41,512 nt of DNA from Acidobacteriota bacterium (GCA_013152385.1 JAADGL010000019.1:1-41512), one strand, 5' to 3'. Positions 33,406 through 41,512 are shown, numbered from the stretch's first letter. Translations and numbers: made by a program. Notes: generated from the letters alone by a model not told the origin.

Positions 33406-35324
33406 AACTGACCCGGCGGATTCTGCATTATTTTCGTCCCTACCTGTTTCAACTTATCGCATCTTTCCTGATTCTCGCCACAGTGGCAATTCTCTGGCAG
33501 GCGGTTATTTTCAGTGCCAAACCGGTATTTGACGGTTTAATGAAACTGGGGCGGGAAGGACAGGCAGTGACAGCGGTACAAACCCATCCTGCCGCAGAAA
33601 CTGTCCGAAAGCCGGCGGCGGCCCCCCATTCAAAAGATAAACTGGCATTTATCACCCGTTCCAAGAACAAACTGAAAAAATGGCTGGAAAAAAAGGGCTG
33701 GATTCCCCGTCTGGATTTGAACCGCGCCATCCGGGGAGGAGAAGACATCATGGTGATTCTCATCATGATGCTGACTGTTTTTCTGTTAAAAGGGCTGTTT
33801 ACCTTTTCCGGTTTCTACATCCTCGGCAGAGTCGGGTTCAAGGTTGTCCGGGACATTCGGGATGACCTTTACAGAAAAATGACCATGCAGTCGGTCTCCT
33901 TTTTCGACCGGTATCATTCCGGCACCCTGATTTCCCGGATTACCAATGATGTATTTCTGATTCAGAATGCCGCCACCACCAAAATCGGTGACCTTGTAAA
34001 AGAGAGCCTGATTCTGATGATTCTCATTGCCGGTGTATTTTACATTTCACCGGGGCTTTCCACTTTACTCCTCGTTATTATTCCCCTGAACATCATCCCG
34101 TTCATTTTAATCAGCCGGGCAATCCGCCGGGCCACCGGCTCCGCCCAGAGCCGGATGGGCGAATTAACCAACATTCTGAAAGAAACCATCACCGGCAACC
34201 GGATTGTGAAAGCATTTTCCATGGAAGAATTCGAAATTCAAAAATTCGTTCAGAAAAATTACGAATTCTTCAAAGCCAATGTCCGCATGGTACTTGCCAC
34301 CGCGGCATCCTCGCCGATTATGGAATTCATCGGCGCCATTGTCTTTTGCGTAGTTATTTTCTATGGCAGCATTCAAATTCGAAACGGGGTAATGACGGTG
34401 GGAACCTTCGTGGTCTACATCGGAGGCGTAATTTTTATTTATTCCCCCATCCGCCGTCTGGTAAAGGCCAACAACGACATTCAGCAGGCGGTGGAGGCAT
34501 TCCGGCGGATTTTTGAACTCATGGACGAAGAAAACCGGATTCAATCTCCCCCGCATCCGGCCCCATTCCCTGAAAAGGTGGAAGAAGTCGCATTCAACAA
34601 CGTGTGTTTTCACTATGAAAAGGATGAAAGGCCGGTACTGTCGGATGTATCATTCTCTGTCAAACGGGGAACAATCTCAGCCTTTGTGGGATCCAGCGGT
34701 GCCGGAAAAACCACACTGGCCAACCTCGTCCCCCGTTTCTTTGACGTAACCGGCGGCAGCATCACCATCAACGGAATTGACATCCGGGAATTTGAGCTGA
34801 AAGACCTGCGGCGTCACATCGGCATGGTCACCCAGGAAACCATTCTTTTTGACGACACCGTATTCAACAATATCGCTTACGGCAGAGCGGATTTTCCCAT
34901 GGAACAGGTGGTAAAGGCAGCAAAAATGGCCTTTGCCCACGAATTCATCGAAGCAATGCCAAACGGCTATCAATCCGGAATCCGGGAAAGCGGCGTACTG
35001 CTTTCCGGCGGGCAGCGGCAGCGTCTGTCCATTGCCCGGGCGCTCCTGAAAAACCCGCCCATCCTGATTCTGGATGAAGCCACATCCGCCCTGGATACCG
35101 AATCCGAAATTCTGGTTCAAAAAGCACTGAACAACCTCATGCAAAACCGGACCACCTTTGTCATCGCCCACCGGCTGTCCACCATCCGGTCAGCAGATGT
35201 TATTTACGTTATGGACAGAGGGAAAATCGTGGAATCCGGCTGTCATGACGAATTAATCGAAAAAAACGGAATTTACACCCGGCTTTACAACATGCAGTTC
35301 GGAGTGCACAATGGGATTCAGTGA
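33402..35324 (+). CDS. msbA: MsbA-type lipid ABC exporter
   Basis: The 640-residue half-transporter has six TM helices fused to one ATPase domain and should flip lipid A or a related lipid across the inner membrane. ATPase motifs: GSSGAGKTT (Walker A, about residue 430), LSGGQRQRLSIARA (signature), ILILDEATSALD (Walker B) and the H-loop IAHRLSTI. Between TM1 and TM2 there is an unusual polar, lysine-rich insert of roughly 70 residues (about 45-110), longer than in E. coli MsbA. The position right after lpxB supports lipid A, while the ceramide operon 3 kb upstream makes sphingolipid export a further option. It overlaps the next gene by 14 bases. Confidence 0.88.
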   Translation: MKLTRRILHYFRPYLFQLIASFLILATVAILWQAVIFSAKPVFDGLMKLGREGQAVTAVQTHPAAETVRKPAAAPHSKDKLAFITRSKNKLKKWLEKKGWIPRLDLNRAIRGGEDIMVILIMMLTVFLLKGLFTFSGFYILGRVGFKVVRDIRDDLYRKMTMQSVSFFDRYHSGTLISRITNDVFLIQNAATTKIGDLVKESLILMILIAGVFYISPGLSTLLLVIIPLNIIPFILISRAIRRATGSAQSRMGELTNILKETITGNRIVKAFSMEEFEIQKFVQKNYEFFKANVRMVLATAASSPIMEFIGAIVFCVVIFYGSIQIRNGVMTVGTFVVYIGGVIFIYSPIRRLVKANNDIQQAVEAFRRIFELMDEENRIQSPPHPAPFPEKVEEVAFNNVCFHYEKDERPVLSDVSFSVKRGTISAFVGSSGAGKTTLANLVPRFFDVTGGSITINGIDIREFELKDLRRHIGMVTQETILFDDTVFNNIAYGRADFPMEQVVKAAKMAFAHEFIEAMPNGYQSGIRESGVLLSGGQRQRLSIARALLKNPPILILDEATSALDTESEILVQKALNNLMQNRTTFVIAHRLSTIRSADVIYVMDRGKIVESGCHDELIEKNGIYTRLYNMQFGVHNGIQ

Positions 35325-35955
35325 AGCTGTCGTCTCCTCCCTTGCGTCCGGCTGGCTGAAACTGGTATGGCGGACCGCCATTGATGCCGTACGGGTAAAC
35401 GCAGATGAAATTGACCGGCTGGCAGAAAACAGAAGCCCCTACGTTTACGCATTCTGGCACAACCGCATCCTCATGGGGCCTTTTGCCACAAAAACCCCGC
35501 ATCGAGACGTGGTTCCGGTTGTTTCCGCTTCAAAAGACGGTGAATACATCACCCGTACCGTCGCCAAACTGGGACACATTCACGCAGTACGGGGCTCCTC
35601 CAGCCGGGGAGGGAAAGAAGCGTTGAGAGAAGCGGTAAACCAGCTTCGCCGGGGCAGAGTCATGGCGGTAACACCGGACGGGCCGCTGGGCCCCGTGTAC
35701 AAAGCCAAAGACGGAGCAGTGGTAATGGCAAGGCTGGCAAATGTGCCGATTGTCCCCTTTGCCTACAACTGTTCCCGGAAAAAAACCGTGAACAGCTGGG
35801 ACAAATTCATTGTGCCGATGCCCTGTGCCCGGCACGTGTTTATTTTTGGAAACACAATCCGGGTCGAAAAAAATGATAATGTACGGGAAAAGTGTTTGGA
35901 ACTTGAAAACGAATTGAACCGCATCACGGCACAGGCGGACAACTGGGAGTTTTAA
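35311..35955 (+). CDS. DUF374 lysophospholipid/lipid A acyltransferase-like
   Basis: The 214-residue protein belongs to the DUF374 group of the LPLAT superfamily. The usual HxxxxD is replaced by the group's FWHNRIL, with KDGEYI, GSSSRGGKEALRE and VTPDGPLGP further on. Members stand next to msbA and kdtA in many diderm genomes and are thought to act on lipid A or phospholipid; the acyl acceptor is not known. It overlaps msbA by 14 bases and is followed after one base by yicC. Confidence 0.85.
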   Translation: MGFSEAVVSSLASGWLKLVWRTAIDAVRVNADEIDRLAENRSPYVYAFWHNRILMGPFATKTPHRDVVPVVSASKDGEYITRTVAKLGHIHAVRGSSSRGGKEALREAVNQLRRGRVMAVTPDGPLGPVYKAKDGAVVMARLANVPIVPFAYNCSRKKTVNSWDKFIVPMPCARHVFIFGNTIRVEKNDNVREKCLELENELNRITAQADNWEF

Positions 35956-35956
35956 T

Positions 35957-36838
35957 ATGAGAAGCATGACAGGATTTGCGGAAACGGAAATCAGCGGAAA
36001 CGGGTTTTCCGTCTCATTGAGAATAAAATCAGTCAACGGACGGTACCTCGACTGCCAATTCCGCCTGCCGGACAGTTTCGCCGGGCTGGAACCCGCACTG
36101 CTGACAGCTCTGAAACAGGCGGTATTCAGAGGCAGGGTCACAGTCTGGATGGAACTGAGGATTGACGACCCGAAAAAAGCCGGCGCCCACATCAACACCG
36201 CTGTTCTGAACGCCTACGCAAAAGAATTTGAAACCATCCGGAACCAATTCCCCATGCTGAGTTTCAGCATCCCGCTGACCGCATTATTCAATCGGGATGC
36301 CAACCTGCTGGTGCAGAAACCGGACAAAACCTTTCAGGATACGGTAAAATCAACAGTCCTGACCGCTTTTGAAAAACTTCTGTTGAAATTCAACGAAGGG
36401 CGGCAAAAAGAGGGTGATTTTCTTCAAAAAGATTTTGAAAAACGCCTTTCGGGCCTCACGGAAAGCCTCACGGACATTGAAACAAACCGGGAAGGATTTC
36501 TGGAACGCCAGCTGGAAACCTTCCGGGCACGGCTTGAAAAAATTCTGCCCCGGGAACAGCAGGACGAATCCCGCATCATGCAGGAAGCCGGCCTGCTGGC
36601 AGACAAACTGGACATCACCGAAGAACTGGTCCGCTTCCGGGCCCACCTCGCGTCTTTCCGGGATGTTTTCACCGAAACCGGCGCTGTGGGAAAGAAACTG
36701 GACTTCATTCTCCAGGAAATGAACCGGGAAGTAAACACCATCGGTTCCAAATCCCGGGACGAACAAATTTCCCGGAAAGTGGTGCTGATGAAAACAGAGC
36801 TTGAAAAAATCCGCGAGCAGGTGCAGAATATTGAGTGA
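35957..36838 (+). CDS. yicC: YicC-family endoribonuclease
   Basis: The 293-residue protein has the defining N-terminus MRSMTGFAE with IKSVNGRYLD, and the C-terminal block DKLDITEELVRFRAHL...GKKLDFILQEMNREVNTIGSKS. E. coli YicC is an endoribonuclease that helps degrade the small RNA RyhB. The order yicC, remA, gmk, rpoZ is common in Firmicutes and some other phyla. The start follows the preceding stop by one base. Confidence 0.93.
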   Translation: MRSMTGFAETEISGNGFSVSLRIKSVNGRYLDCQFRLPDSFAGLEPALLTALKQAVFRGRVTVWMELRIDDPKKAGAHINTAVLNAYAKEFETIRNQFPMLSFSIPLTALFNRDANLLVQKPDKTFQDTVKSTVLTAFEKLLLKFNEGRQKEGDFLQKDFEKRLSGLTESLTDIETNREGFLERQLETFRARLEKILPREQQDESRIMQEAGLLADKLDITEELVRFRAHLASFRDVFTETGAVGKKLDFILQEMNREVNTIGSKSRDEQISRKVVLMKTELEKIREQVQNIE

Positions 36839-36904
36839 TTCCGTGGGATTTTTCATCCCGTTGCCGGAATCGGAGATTTCAGTTGAAACCGGTGGGGAGG
36901 CCTG

Positions 36905-37156
36905 ATGTTTCTTTCAATTGGACACGATAACTTTGTAAACAGCCGTAAAATCATTTCCATACTGAGGCCGGGCTCCGCCCCGCTCCGGAAACTGAAAGAA
37001 CAGGCAAAAGAAGCGGGAAAACTGGTGGACGCAACCGCCGGAAAACCCACCCGCTCCTTCATCCTCATGGAAAACGGTATGCTGATTCAATCGGTTAACA
37101 CCCCTGCAACACTTGCGGCAAGGCTGGAAAATACCGGTATCGGAGAAACACAATGA
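36905..37156 (+). CDS. remA: RemA/DUF370 family protein
   Basis: The 83-residue protein matches the RemA family: SIGHDNFVNSRKIISILRPGSAPLRKL, then AGKLVDATAGKPTRSFILMENG. In Bacillus subtilis RemA is a DNA-binding ring that activates biofilm matrix genes. GGGGAGG lies just before ATG 36905. A 66-base gap after yicC contains a small GGGAT-TTTTC-ATCCC hairpin. It overlaps gmk by ATGA. The regulatory targets here are unknown; the operon position may only reflect ancestry. Confidence 0.87.
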   Translation: MFLSIGHDNFVNSRKIISILRPGSAPLRKLKEQAKEAGKLVDATAGKPTRSFILMENGMLIQSVNTPATLAARLENTGIGETQ

Positions 37157-37794
37157 AAATAAACCGGAAAGGCGGCCTTTTTATCATTTCCGCCCCCTCC
37201 GGCAGCGGGAAAAGCACCGTAATCCACCGGGTGATGGAACAGGTGCAGAATCTTTCATTTTCCGTTTCCTACACAACCCGTGAACCCAGGGCGGGAGAAA
37301 CTCCGGGAAAAGACTACTTCTTCGTCAGTGAAACCGAATTTGAACAAATGATTCAAGCCGGTGAATTTCTGGAACATGCCCGGGTATTCGGAAAATTCAG
37401 CTACGGAACCAGCCGAAAACAGGTGGAATCCCTGCTGAAACAGGGCCGTGATGTTATCATGGACATTGATGTACAGGGCGCATTGCAGTTGATGAAACGG
37501 CAGGATACTCCCCACACCTCAATTTTCATCATTCCCCCTGACGCGGCGGAACTGAAACGGCGCCTGGAAAACCGGAACCGGGAAGGGAAAAAAGAAATCC
37601 TGAACCGCCTGAAAACAGCGGGAAAAGAAATTCAGGCGCTGGCATCGTTTGACTATCTCGTGGTAAACGACGGCCTGAATCAGGCTGTTGACGAAGTTAA
37701 GCGGATTATTCTCGCCCAGCGCCTGAAAATCAACCGGGTAAAAAATATTGAGCAAATCACAGAACTATTCCAAATGGAGGATATAGATGACTGA
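37153..37794 (+). CDS. gmk: Guanylate kinase
   Basis: The 213-residue enzyme phosphorylates GMP to GDP. It shows the P-loop SAPSGSGKSTVI, the GMP-binding SYTTREPRAGE and KDYFFVSETEFEQMI, and DIDVQGALQL. The C-terminus ends in EDIDD, overlapping rpoZ by eight bases. Guanylate kinase beside the omega subunit is a widespread arrangement. Confidence 0.96.
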   Translation: MKINRKGGLFIISAPSGSGKSTVIHRVMEQVQNLSFSVSYTTREPRAGETPGKDYFFVSETEFEQMIQAGEFLEHARVFGKFSYGTSRKQVESLLKQGRDVIMDIDVQGALQLMKRQDTPHTSIFIIPPDAAELKRRLENRNREGKKEILNRLKTAGKEIQALASFDYLVVNDGLNQAVDEVKRIILAQRLKINRVKNIEQITELFQMEDIDD

Positions 37795-38002
37795 AAACAA
37801 AGAAGATCAGAGAATTGTGGAAAACAAATACCGCTACATTCTCATTGCCGGTGCCAGAGCCAATCAGCTGCTCCTTGGTGCGCACCCGAAAGTCAGCATT
37901 GACGCGAAAAAGAAAACCTTCGTCGCGCTGGAAGAAATCCGGCAGGGAAAAATCGTCGTCACCTTCCCGGGAGCCGAAGAAAATCCGGTTGAACTGAACT
38001 GA
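37787..38002 (+). CDS. rpoZ: RNA polymerase omega subunit
   Basis: The 71-residue protein is the omega subunit that assists assembly of beta' in RNA polymerase and, in Proteobacteria, binds ppGpp. It has NKYRYILIAGARANQLLLGA and ALEEIRQGKI, both typical. GGAGG stands before the ATG, which lies within the gmk end. Length is normal for short omega forms. Confidence 0.92.
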   Translation: MTENKEDQRIVENKYRYILIAGARANQLLLGAHPKVSIDAKKKTFVALEEIRQGKIVVTFPGAEENPVELN

Positions 38003-38023
38003 CGACGGATTGTGTAAACCGAA

Positions 38024-39238
38024 ATGAACCGCCAGACCGGCCAGCGGATTGTCATTGGCATCTCCGGGGGAATTGCCGCCTACAAAACGGTAAATGTAAT
38101 CCGGGAACTTCAAAAACGGGGCTACCGGGACATCGAAACCATTCTCACCGCCAACGGCACCCGGTTTGTCACACCGGTCACAGTGGGCGCGATTACCGGA
38201 AAACTCCCGTACACCGATACGTTTGAACCGGGGCGGGCCCTCTCCCACATCAGCCTGGTACAACCCTGCGGTATCCTTGCCGTGGTACCGGCAACTGCGG
38301 ACATCCTGGCAAAATTTGCCGGCGGCATCGCCGATGACTTTCTCTCCACCGCCTACCTTGCCTGTACCGGGCCGGTACTGGTGGCACCGTCCATGAACAG
38401 CGAAATGTACCGTCATCCGGCAACAGAGCGGAACATCGCCCGGTTGAAAAAAGACGGCGTCCACGTATTGGAACCGGATGCCGGTTACCTTGCCTGCGGA
38501 AGCGAGGGGCCGGGACGGATGCCGGACGCGGAAACCGTGGCCGACATGATTGAATTTGTGCTGCACCGCAAAACCGGAGGCCCCCTTTCCGGAATGAGAG
38601 TTATAATTGCCAGCGGCGGAACAGCGGAACCCATTGACCCGGTCCGGACCATCACCAACCGCTCTTCCGGTAAAATGGGAAAAGAACTGGCAACGGCTTT
38701 TGCCCTGGCAGGGGCGGATGTTGAAATTGTGGCAGGTACCGGTACAGCCTGTTATCCGGCTTACTGTCGGCAGACAAAGGTTCAAACCGCTTCGGAAATG
38801 AAGGATGCCGTGCTGAAAAAAGCAAGTGCCGCGGACATCATCGTAATGGCGGCGGCGGTGGCGGACTATACCCCGGAAACCGTGTTCCACGAAAAGAAAA
38901 AGAAAGATGGAAATCTCTTAAACCTGCGTCTGAAACCCACCACCGACATCCTGAAAACACTGGGAACCCGCTTCGAAGGGGAAAAAATCCTGGTGGGATT
39001 TGCGGCGGAAACATCAAACGTGGAAGAATCGGCAAAGAAAAAACTTACGGAAAAGAAAGCCGACCTCATTGTGGGCAACATTGTGGGCGTACCGGATTCC
39101 GGATTTGAAGCCGACACCATCCGGGCAGTCCTGGTGGCAAAAGACCAAAGTACCGTCCCCTATGAAAAAATCAGCAAAGAAGAACTGGCCTTTCACATTG
39201 TGGAAAAAATCTCAGCCATAGCAGGGCGGAATAAATGA
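38024..39238 (+). CDS. coaBC: Bifunctional CoaBC (phosphopantothenoylcysteine)
   Basis: The 404-residue protein carries out two coenzyme A steps: ligation of cysteine to phosphopantothenate (CoaB, C-terminal) and decarboxylation (CoaC, N-terminal flavoprotein). CoaC signatures are GISGGIAAYKTVNVIREL, LSHISLVQP, APSMNSEMYRHPA and the substrate-clamp YLACGSEGPGRMP with its cysteine. CoaB begins at about residue 190 with MRVIIASGGTAEPIDPVRTITNRSSGKMG and continues with AAVADYTPE and LVGFAAET. It lies 21 bases after rpoZ and overlaps the glycosylase by ATGA. Confidence 0.95.
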   Translation: MNRQTGQRIVIGISGGIAAYKTVNVIRELQKRGYRDIETILTANGTRFVTPVTVGAITGKLPYTDTFEPGRALSHISLVQPCGILAVVPATADILAKFAGGIADDFLSTAYLACTGPVLVAPSMNSEMYRHPATERNIARLKKDGVHVLEPDAGYLACGSEGPGRMPDAETVADMIEFVLHRKTGGPLSGMRVIIASGGTAEPIDPVRTITNRSSGKMGKELATAFALAGADVEIVAGTGTACYPAYCRQTKVQTASEMKDAVLKKASAADIIVMAAAVADYTPETVFHEKKKKDGNLLNLRLKPTTDILKTLGTRFEGEKILVGFAAETSNVEESAKKKLTEKKADLIVGNIVGVPDSGFEADTIRAVLVAKDQSTVPYEKISKEELAFHIVEKISAIAGRNK

Positions 39239-39981
39239 AAGATGAAGTAAACTATCTCCATTTCCTGAAAGAAATCGGAGTAGACACCATTCCACGGCCC
39301 CTTGCGGTTCAACTGAAAGACGCGCTGGCACCCTCGAGTTTCGTCCCCTCACCACCCACACGGGAAACCGCTGTGGACCTTGCCGCCCGGTTTAAAGAGA
39401 TGGCGGCGCAAGTGGCGGCCTGCGCAAAATGCGGGCTGGGAAAAACCCGGAACAAAGCCGTATTCGGGGCCGGAAACATCGAAACAGACCTGATGTTCAT
39501 CGGAGAAGGCCCCGGATTCGATGAAGATCAGCAGGGAATCCCCTTTGTGGGAAGAGCCGGGCAACTGCTGACCAAAATCATCAATGCAATTGAGCTGGAC
39601 AGAAAAGATGTGTACATCACCAACATTGTCAAATGCCGGCCCCCCGGAAACCGGGACCCGCTGCCGGAAGAAGCGGCAGCCTGCCACCCCTATCTTGCCG
39701 AACAGATCCGCCTGATCCAACCGAAAATCATCTGCACACTGGGACGGCACGCCAGTCAGGTCATTCTGAACACCACCGAATCCATCTCACGGCTTCGGGG
39801 CCGTTTCCACATCATAAACGGCATACGGGTAATGCCAACCTACCATCCGGCCTACCTGCTCCGTAATCCCGGCGGAAAACGGCCGGTATGGGAAGACATG
39901 CAGAAAATCCGGGACTACCTGAAAGAAAACTCCGACATGTATCAAAGGAACGGACATGGCCGGGATAACCGTTCCCGCTGA
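39235..39981 (+). CDS. Uracil-DNA glycosylase, family 4 (Fe-S)
   Basis: The 248-residue enzyme removes uracil from DNA as the first step of base excision repair. Motif 1 is GEGPGFDEDQQGIPFVGRAG and motif 2 is TYHPAYLLR. Four cysteines fit the iron-sulfur site: C63 and C66 (CAKC), C134 (KCRPPG) and C150 (ACHPYL). An N-terminal extension of about 55 residues before the cluster region is typical of bacterial family-4 members. It overlaps yigZ by 26 bases. Confidence 0.92.
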   Translation: MKDEVNYLHFLKEIGVDTIPRPLAVQLKDALAPSSFVPSPPTRETAVDLAARFKEMAAQVAACAKCGLGKTRNKAVFGAGNIETDLMFIGEGPGFDEDQQGIPFVGRAGQLLTKIINAIELDRKDVYITNIVKCRPPGNRDPLPEEAAACHPYLAEQIRLIQPKIICTLGRHASQVILNTTESISRLRGRFHIINGIRVMPTYHPAYLLRNPGGKRPVWEDMQKIRDYLKENSDMYQRNGHGRDNRSR

Positions 39982-40579
39982 AACCGCCCACGCCCAGTTT
40001 ACGGTAAAAGGGTCCAAATTTATTGCCACCATACTTCCGGTATCCGACGAAACAGAGGCAAAAAAACAACTCATTAAAATCAGAAAAAAATACCACGATG
40101 CCACCCACAACTGTTACGCGTGGCGCATACACCCGGAAAATGAAAAAGCATCGGACGACGGAGAACCTTCCGGTTCGGCGGGGAAACCCATTTTGCAAAT
40201 CCTGAAAGGAAAAGGGCTGATGAATGTTATGGCGGTGGTAACCCGTTATTTCGGCGGCACAAAGCTCGGCATCGGCGGGCTGGTTCGGGCATACGGCGAC
40301 GCCGCGGCACTGGCGCTGGAAAACATAAAAACCGTAACCCTCTATCCACTGATTGTGCTATCCTGTGCGGTGTCATTTCAGGAATCCCAATCCGTGTACC
40401 AGACGGTAAACCGATTCCCGGACGTGAAAATATCAGGCGAAAAATATGACGGAAACGGCGTCATATTCAGACTGAAAATGAAAAAAGAAAGCCTTGAGCC
40501 ATTTCGGGAACAGCTTCAGGAACAACTGAACCGGAAACCGGAACTGGCAACAGTGGAGGAAATCCTTGATCAAATTTAA
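39956..40579 (+). CDS. yigZ: YigZ/IMPACT family protein
   Basis: The 207-residue protein has the IMPACT domain: KGSKFIATILPV, HNCYAWRI, SDDGEPSGSAGKPIL and VVTRYFGGTKLGIGGLVRAYGDAA, followed by the C-terminal ferredoxin-like DUF1949 domain. Eukaryotic IMPACT/YIH1 modulates Gcn2; the bacterial role is undefined though ribosome or nucleic acid binding has been proposed. AAGGA precedes the ATG inside the glycosylase gene. It overlaps map by 14 bases. Confidence 0.92.
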   Translation: MAGITVPAETAHAQFTVKGSKFIATILPVSDETEAKKQLIKIRKKYHDATHNCYAWRIHPENEKASDDGEPSGSAGKPILQILKGKGLMNVMAVVTRYFGGTKLGIGGLVRAYGDAAALALENIKTVTLYPLIVLSCAVSFQESQSVYQTVNRFPDVKISGEKYDGNGVIFRLKMKKESLEPFREQLQEQLNRKPELATVEEILDQI

Positions 40580-41354
40580 AACAAAACAGGATATCGAACA
40601 GATGCGGGAACCGGGGTGGATTACTGCCATGGTATTTACACATCTGAAACCCTACATCCAGCCGGGAATCACCACCCGTGAACTGGACAGAATCGCGGAA
40701 AAATTTATCCGCAAACACGGTGCCACGCCCTCCTTCAAAGGATACATGGGATTCCGCCACACCCTGTGTACCTCGGTGAACAACCAGGTCGTTCACGGCA
40801 TTCCGGGCCGTCTCAGGCTGAAAGAAGGGGACATCATATCAGTGGACGTCGGCGCATTCAAAAACGGCTTCCACGGAGACGCCACCCGCACCTTTGCGGT
40901 TGGGAAAATTTCCGAAGCGGCGAAAAAACTGGTCCGGGTCACCTACAAATCCATGCTCCTCGGAATCGAACAATGCCGACAGGGCAGCCGCCTCGGCGAT
41001 GTCGGGCACGCCATCCAATCCTACGCCGAAGAAAACGGCTACTCGGTGGTACGGGAATACATCGGCCACGGTGTGGGAAGACAGCTCCACGAAGACCCCG
41101 AAGTGCTCCACTTCGGCAAACCGGGCAGAGGCATCACCCTGGAACCGGGGATGGTCATTACCATCGAACCGATTCTCAATGCCGGAAAACGCCACTGCCA
41201 TACCCTGAAAGACGGCTGGACAGTGATAACGGCAGACAAATCCCTTTCGGCTCAATTTGAAAACACCATCGCCATCACCGAAAACGGCCCGGAAGTGCTC
41301 ACCGCCACCGAAGACCGAAGCGACATCCCGGACATCGTACTGGATATCGTATAA
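40566..41354 (+). CDS. map: Methionine aminopeptidase, type I
   Basis: The 262-residue enzyme removes N-terminal methionine from new proteins. The metal and catalytic residues are in place: H77 (VVHGIPG), D94 (SVDVGA), D105 (HGDATRTF), H168 (GHGVGRQLHEDP), E201 (TIEPIL) and E232 (QFENTIAI). It starts with TTG at 40566 in the yigZ end, with GGAGG about seven bases upstream. It complements def and fmt at the start of the same run. Confidence 0.95.
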   Translation: MIKFKTKQDIEQMREPGWITAMVFTHLKPYIQPGITTRELDRIAEKFIRKHGATPSFKGYMGFRHTLCTSVNNQVVHGIPGRLRLKEGDIISVDVGAFKNGFHGDATRTFAVGKISEAAKKLVRVTYKSMLLGIEQCRQGSRLGDVGHAIQSYAEENGYSVVREYIGHGVGRQLHEDPEVLHFGKPGRGITLEPGMVITIEPILNAGKRHCHTLKDGWTVITADKSLSAQFENTIAITENGPEVLTATEDRSDIPDIVLDIV

Positions 41355-41408
41355 AAAAATAAACCGGCCTCATCAGGGACAAAGATACACATTGATAAGG
41401 CATAAAAA

Positions 41409-41512
41409 GTTTCGCTCATTACCCAGGAAGACAGGAAAGCGGCGGAAGAAAAAATCCAATCCGTCATCATCAAACTGGAAAAAATGAAACTGAAACGTGC
41501 AGCGGGCAAAGT
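41409..41512 (+). CDS. Possible partial small helical protein at window edge
   Basis: A frame open to the window end reads SLITQEDRKAAEEKIQSVI, then a lysine-rich helix, with codon use like the neighbours. It follows a TAA and has no ATG, GTG or TTG until well inside (ATG near 41484), so the start is unclear: an unusual start codon, a frame error, or a false positive are all possible. Function cannot be judged. Confidence 0.25.

Noticed and set aside
36839-36904. GGGAT-TTTTC-ATCCC hairpin as a terminator between yicC and remA
   Set aside because: The stem is only five base pairs and no T-run follows, and the flanking genes belong to one conserved block.
37757-38890. A 377-codon minus-strand open frame
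   Set aside because: It lies opposite rpoZ and coaBC, whose families are certain, and its translation is rich in Arg, His, Cys and Phe with no family resemblance; it is an antisense shadow of GC-biased codons.
1-41512. Very frequent CCGG/TTCCGG strings as a possible DNA uptake signal
   Set aside because: They occur in variable contexts and inside codons (Arg CGG, Pro CCG, Ser TCC, Gly GGA), so codon preference is the simpler explanation; a count against shuffled codons would decide.
1-41512. Prophage, insertion sequence, CRISPR, tRNA or rRNA
   Set aside because: No transposase, integrase, phage structural gene, regular spaced repeat, cloverleaf or rRNA-like stretch was seen.

Overview
The window is a 41.5 kb piece of a bacterial chromosome from a diderm (Gram-negative) organism with roughly balanced base composition. 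It carries lpxB and an msbA-type exporter (lipid A), a signal-peptide lipoprotein, and compact ATGA-overlapping operons. Several features are not typical of Proteobacteria: a RemA/DUF370 gene between yicC and gmk, an EPSP synthase and a serine palmitoyltransferase whose motifs recall Bacteroidota-type enzymes, and a SpoIIE/RsbW-type signalling pair. I cannot name the phylum from the sequence alone. There is no sign of prophage, insertion sequence, CRISPR array, rRNA or tRNA.

Layout. 1-1.3 kb: 3' part of urocanase (hutU), a GC-rich repeat-like tract and a good terminator. 1.3-5.5 kb: a loose accessory region with a lipoprotein, a degraded second copy of that lipoprotein's 3' end, an alanine-dehydrogenase-family gene broken by a 5-bp tandem duplication, long non-coding stretches and an ICMT-type membrane methyltransferase. 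5.5-13.1 kb: a zinc-ribbon/TM/thioredoxin protein; a minus-strand operon of aldehyde dehydrogenase, M20 peptidase, RsbW-like kinase and Cache-HAMP-SpoIIE phosphatase; then a diguanylate cyclase and a macrodomain protein. 13.1-15.2 kb: two AT-richer unknown membrane-associated genes.

15.2-19.5 kb: a complete phenylalanine/tyrosine operon (DAHP synthase, EPSP synthase, chorismate mutase-prephenate dehydratase, prephenate dehydrogenase). In front of it lies a textbook-looking attenuator: a strong promoter, a 21-codon leader peptide with a run of Phe and Tyr codons, a pairing that brackets those codons, and two tandem intrinsic terminators. The leader ATG sits almost on the predicted transcription start, so the leader peptide may be translated from a leaderless mRNA.

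19.6-26.1 kb: a DEDD exonuclease, an RluA-type pseudouridine synthase, a metallo-beta-lactamase-fold hydrolase, then a GYF-domain membrane protein overlapping a 1156-residue exported protein with Ig-like domains outside, one C-terminal TM helix and a cytoplasmic FHA domain. 26.2-30.3 kb: a four-gene, overlapping operon that reads as a bacterial ceramide pathway (serine palmitoyltransferase, GNAT-type N-acyltransferase, SDR-type reductase, PAP2/AUR1-like enzyme), with its own promoter.

30.4-41.35 kb: a second promoter starts a run of fourteen closely packed plus-strand genes: a small membrane protein, def, fmt, lpxB, msbA, an acyltransferase, yicC, remA, gmk, rpoZ, coaBC, a family-4 uracil-DNA glycosylase, yigZ and map. 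Two genes in it (lpxB and map) start at TTG inside the preceding gene with well-placed Shine-Dalgarno sequences. The most interesting items are the ceramide operon, the Phe/Tyr attenuator with two terminators, and the Ig-TM-FHA protein.
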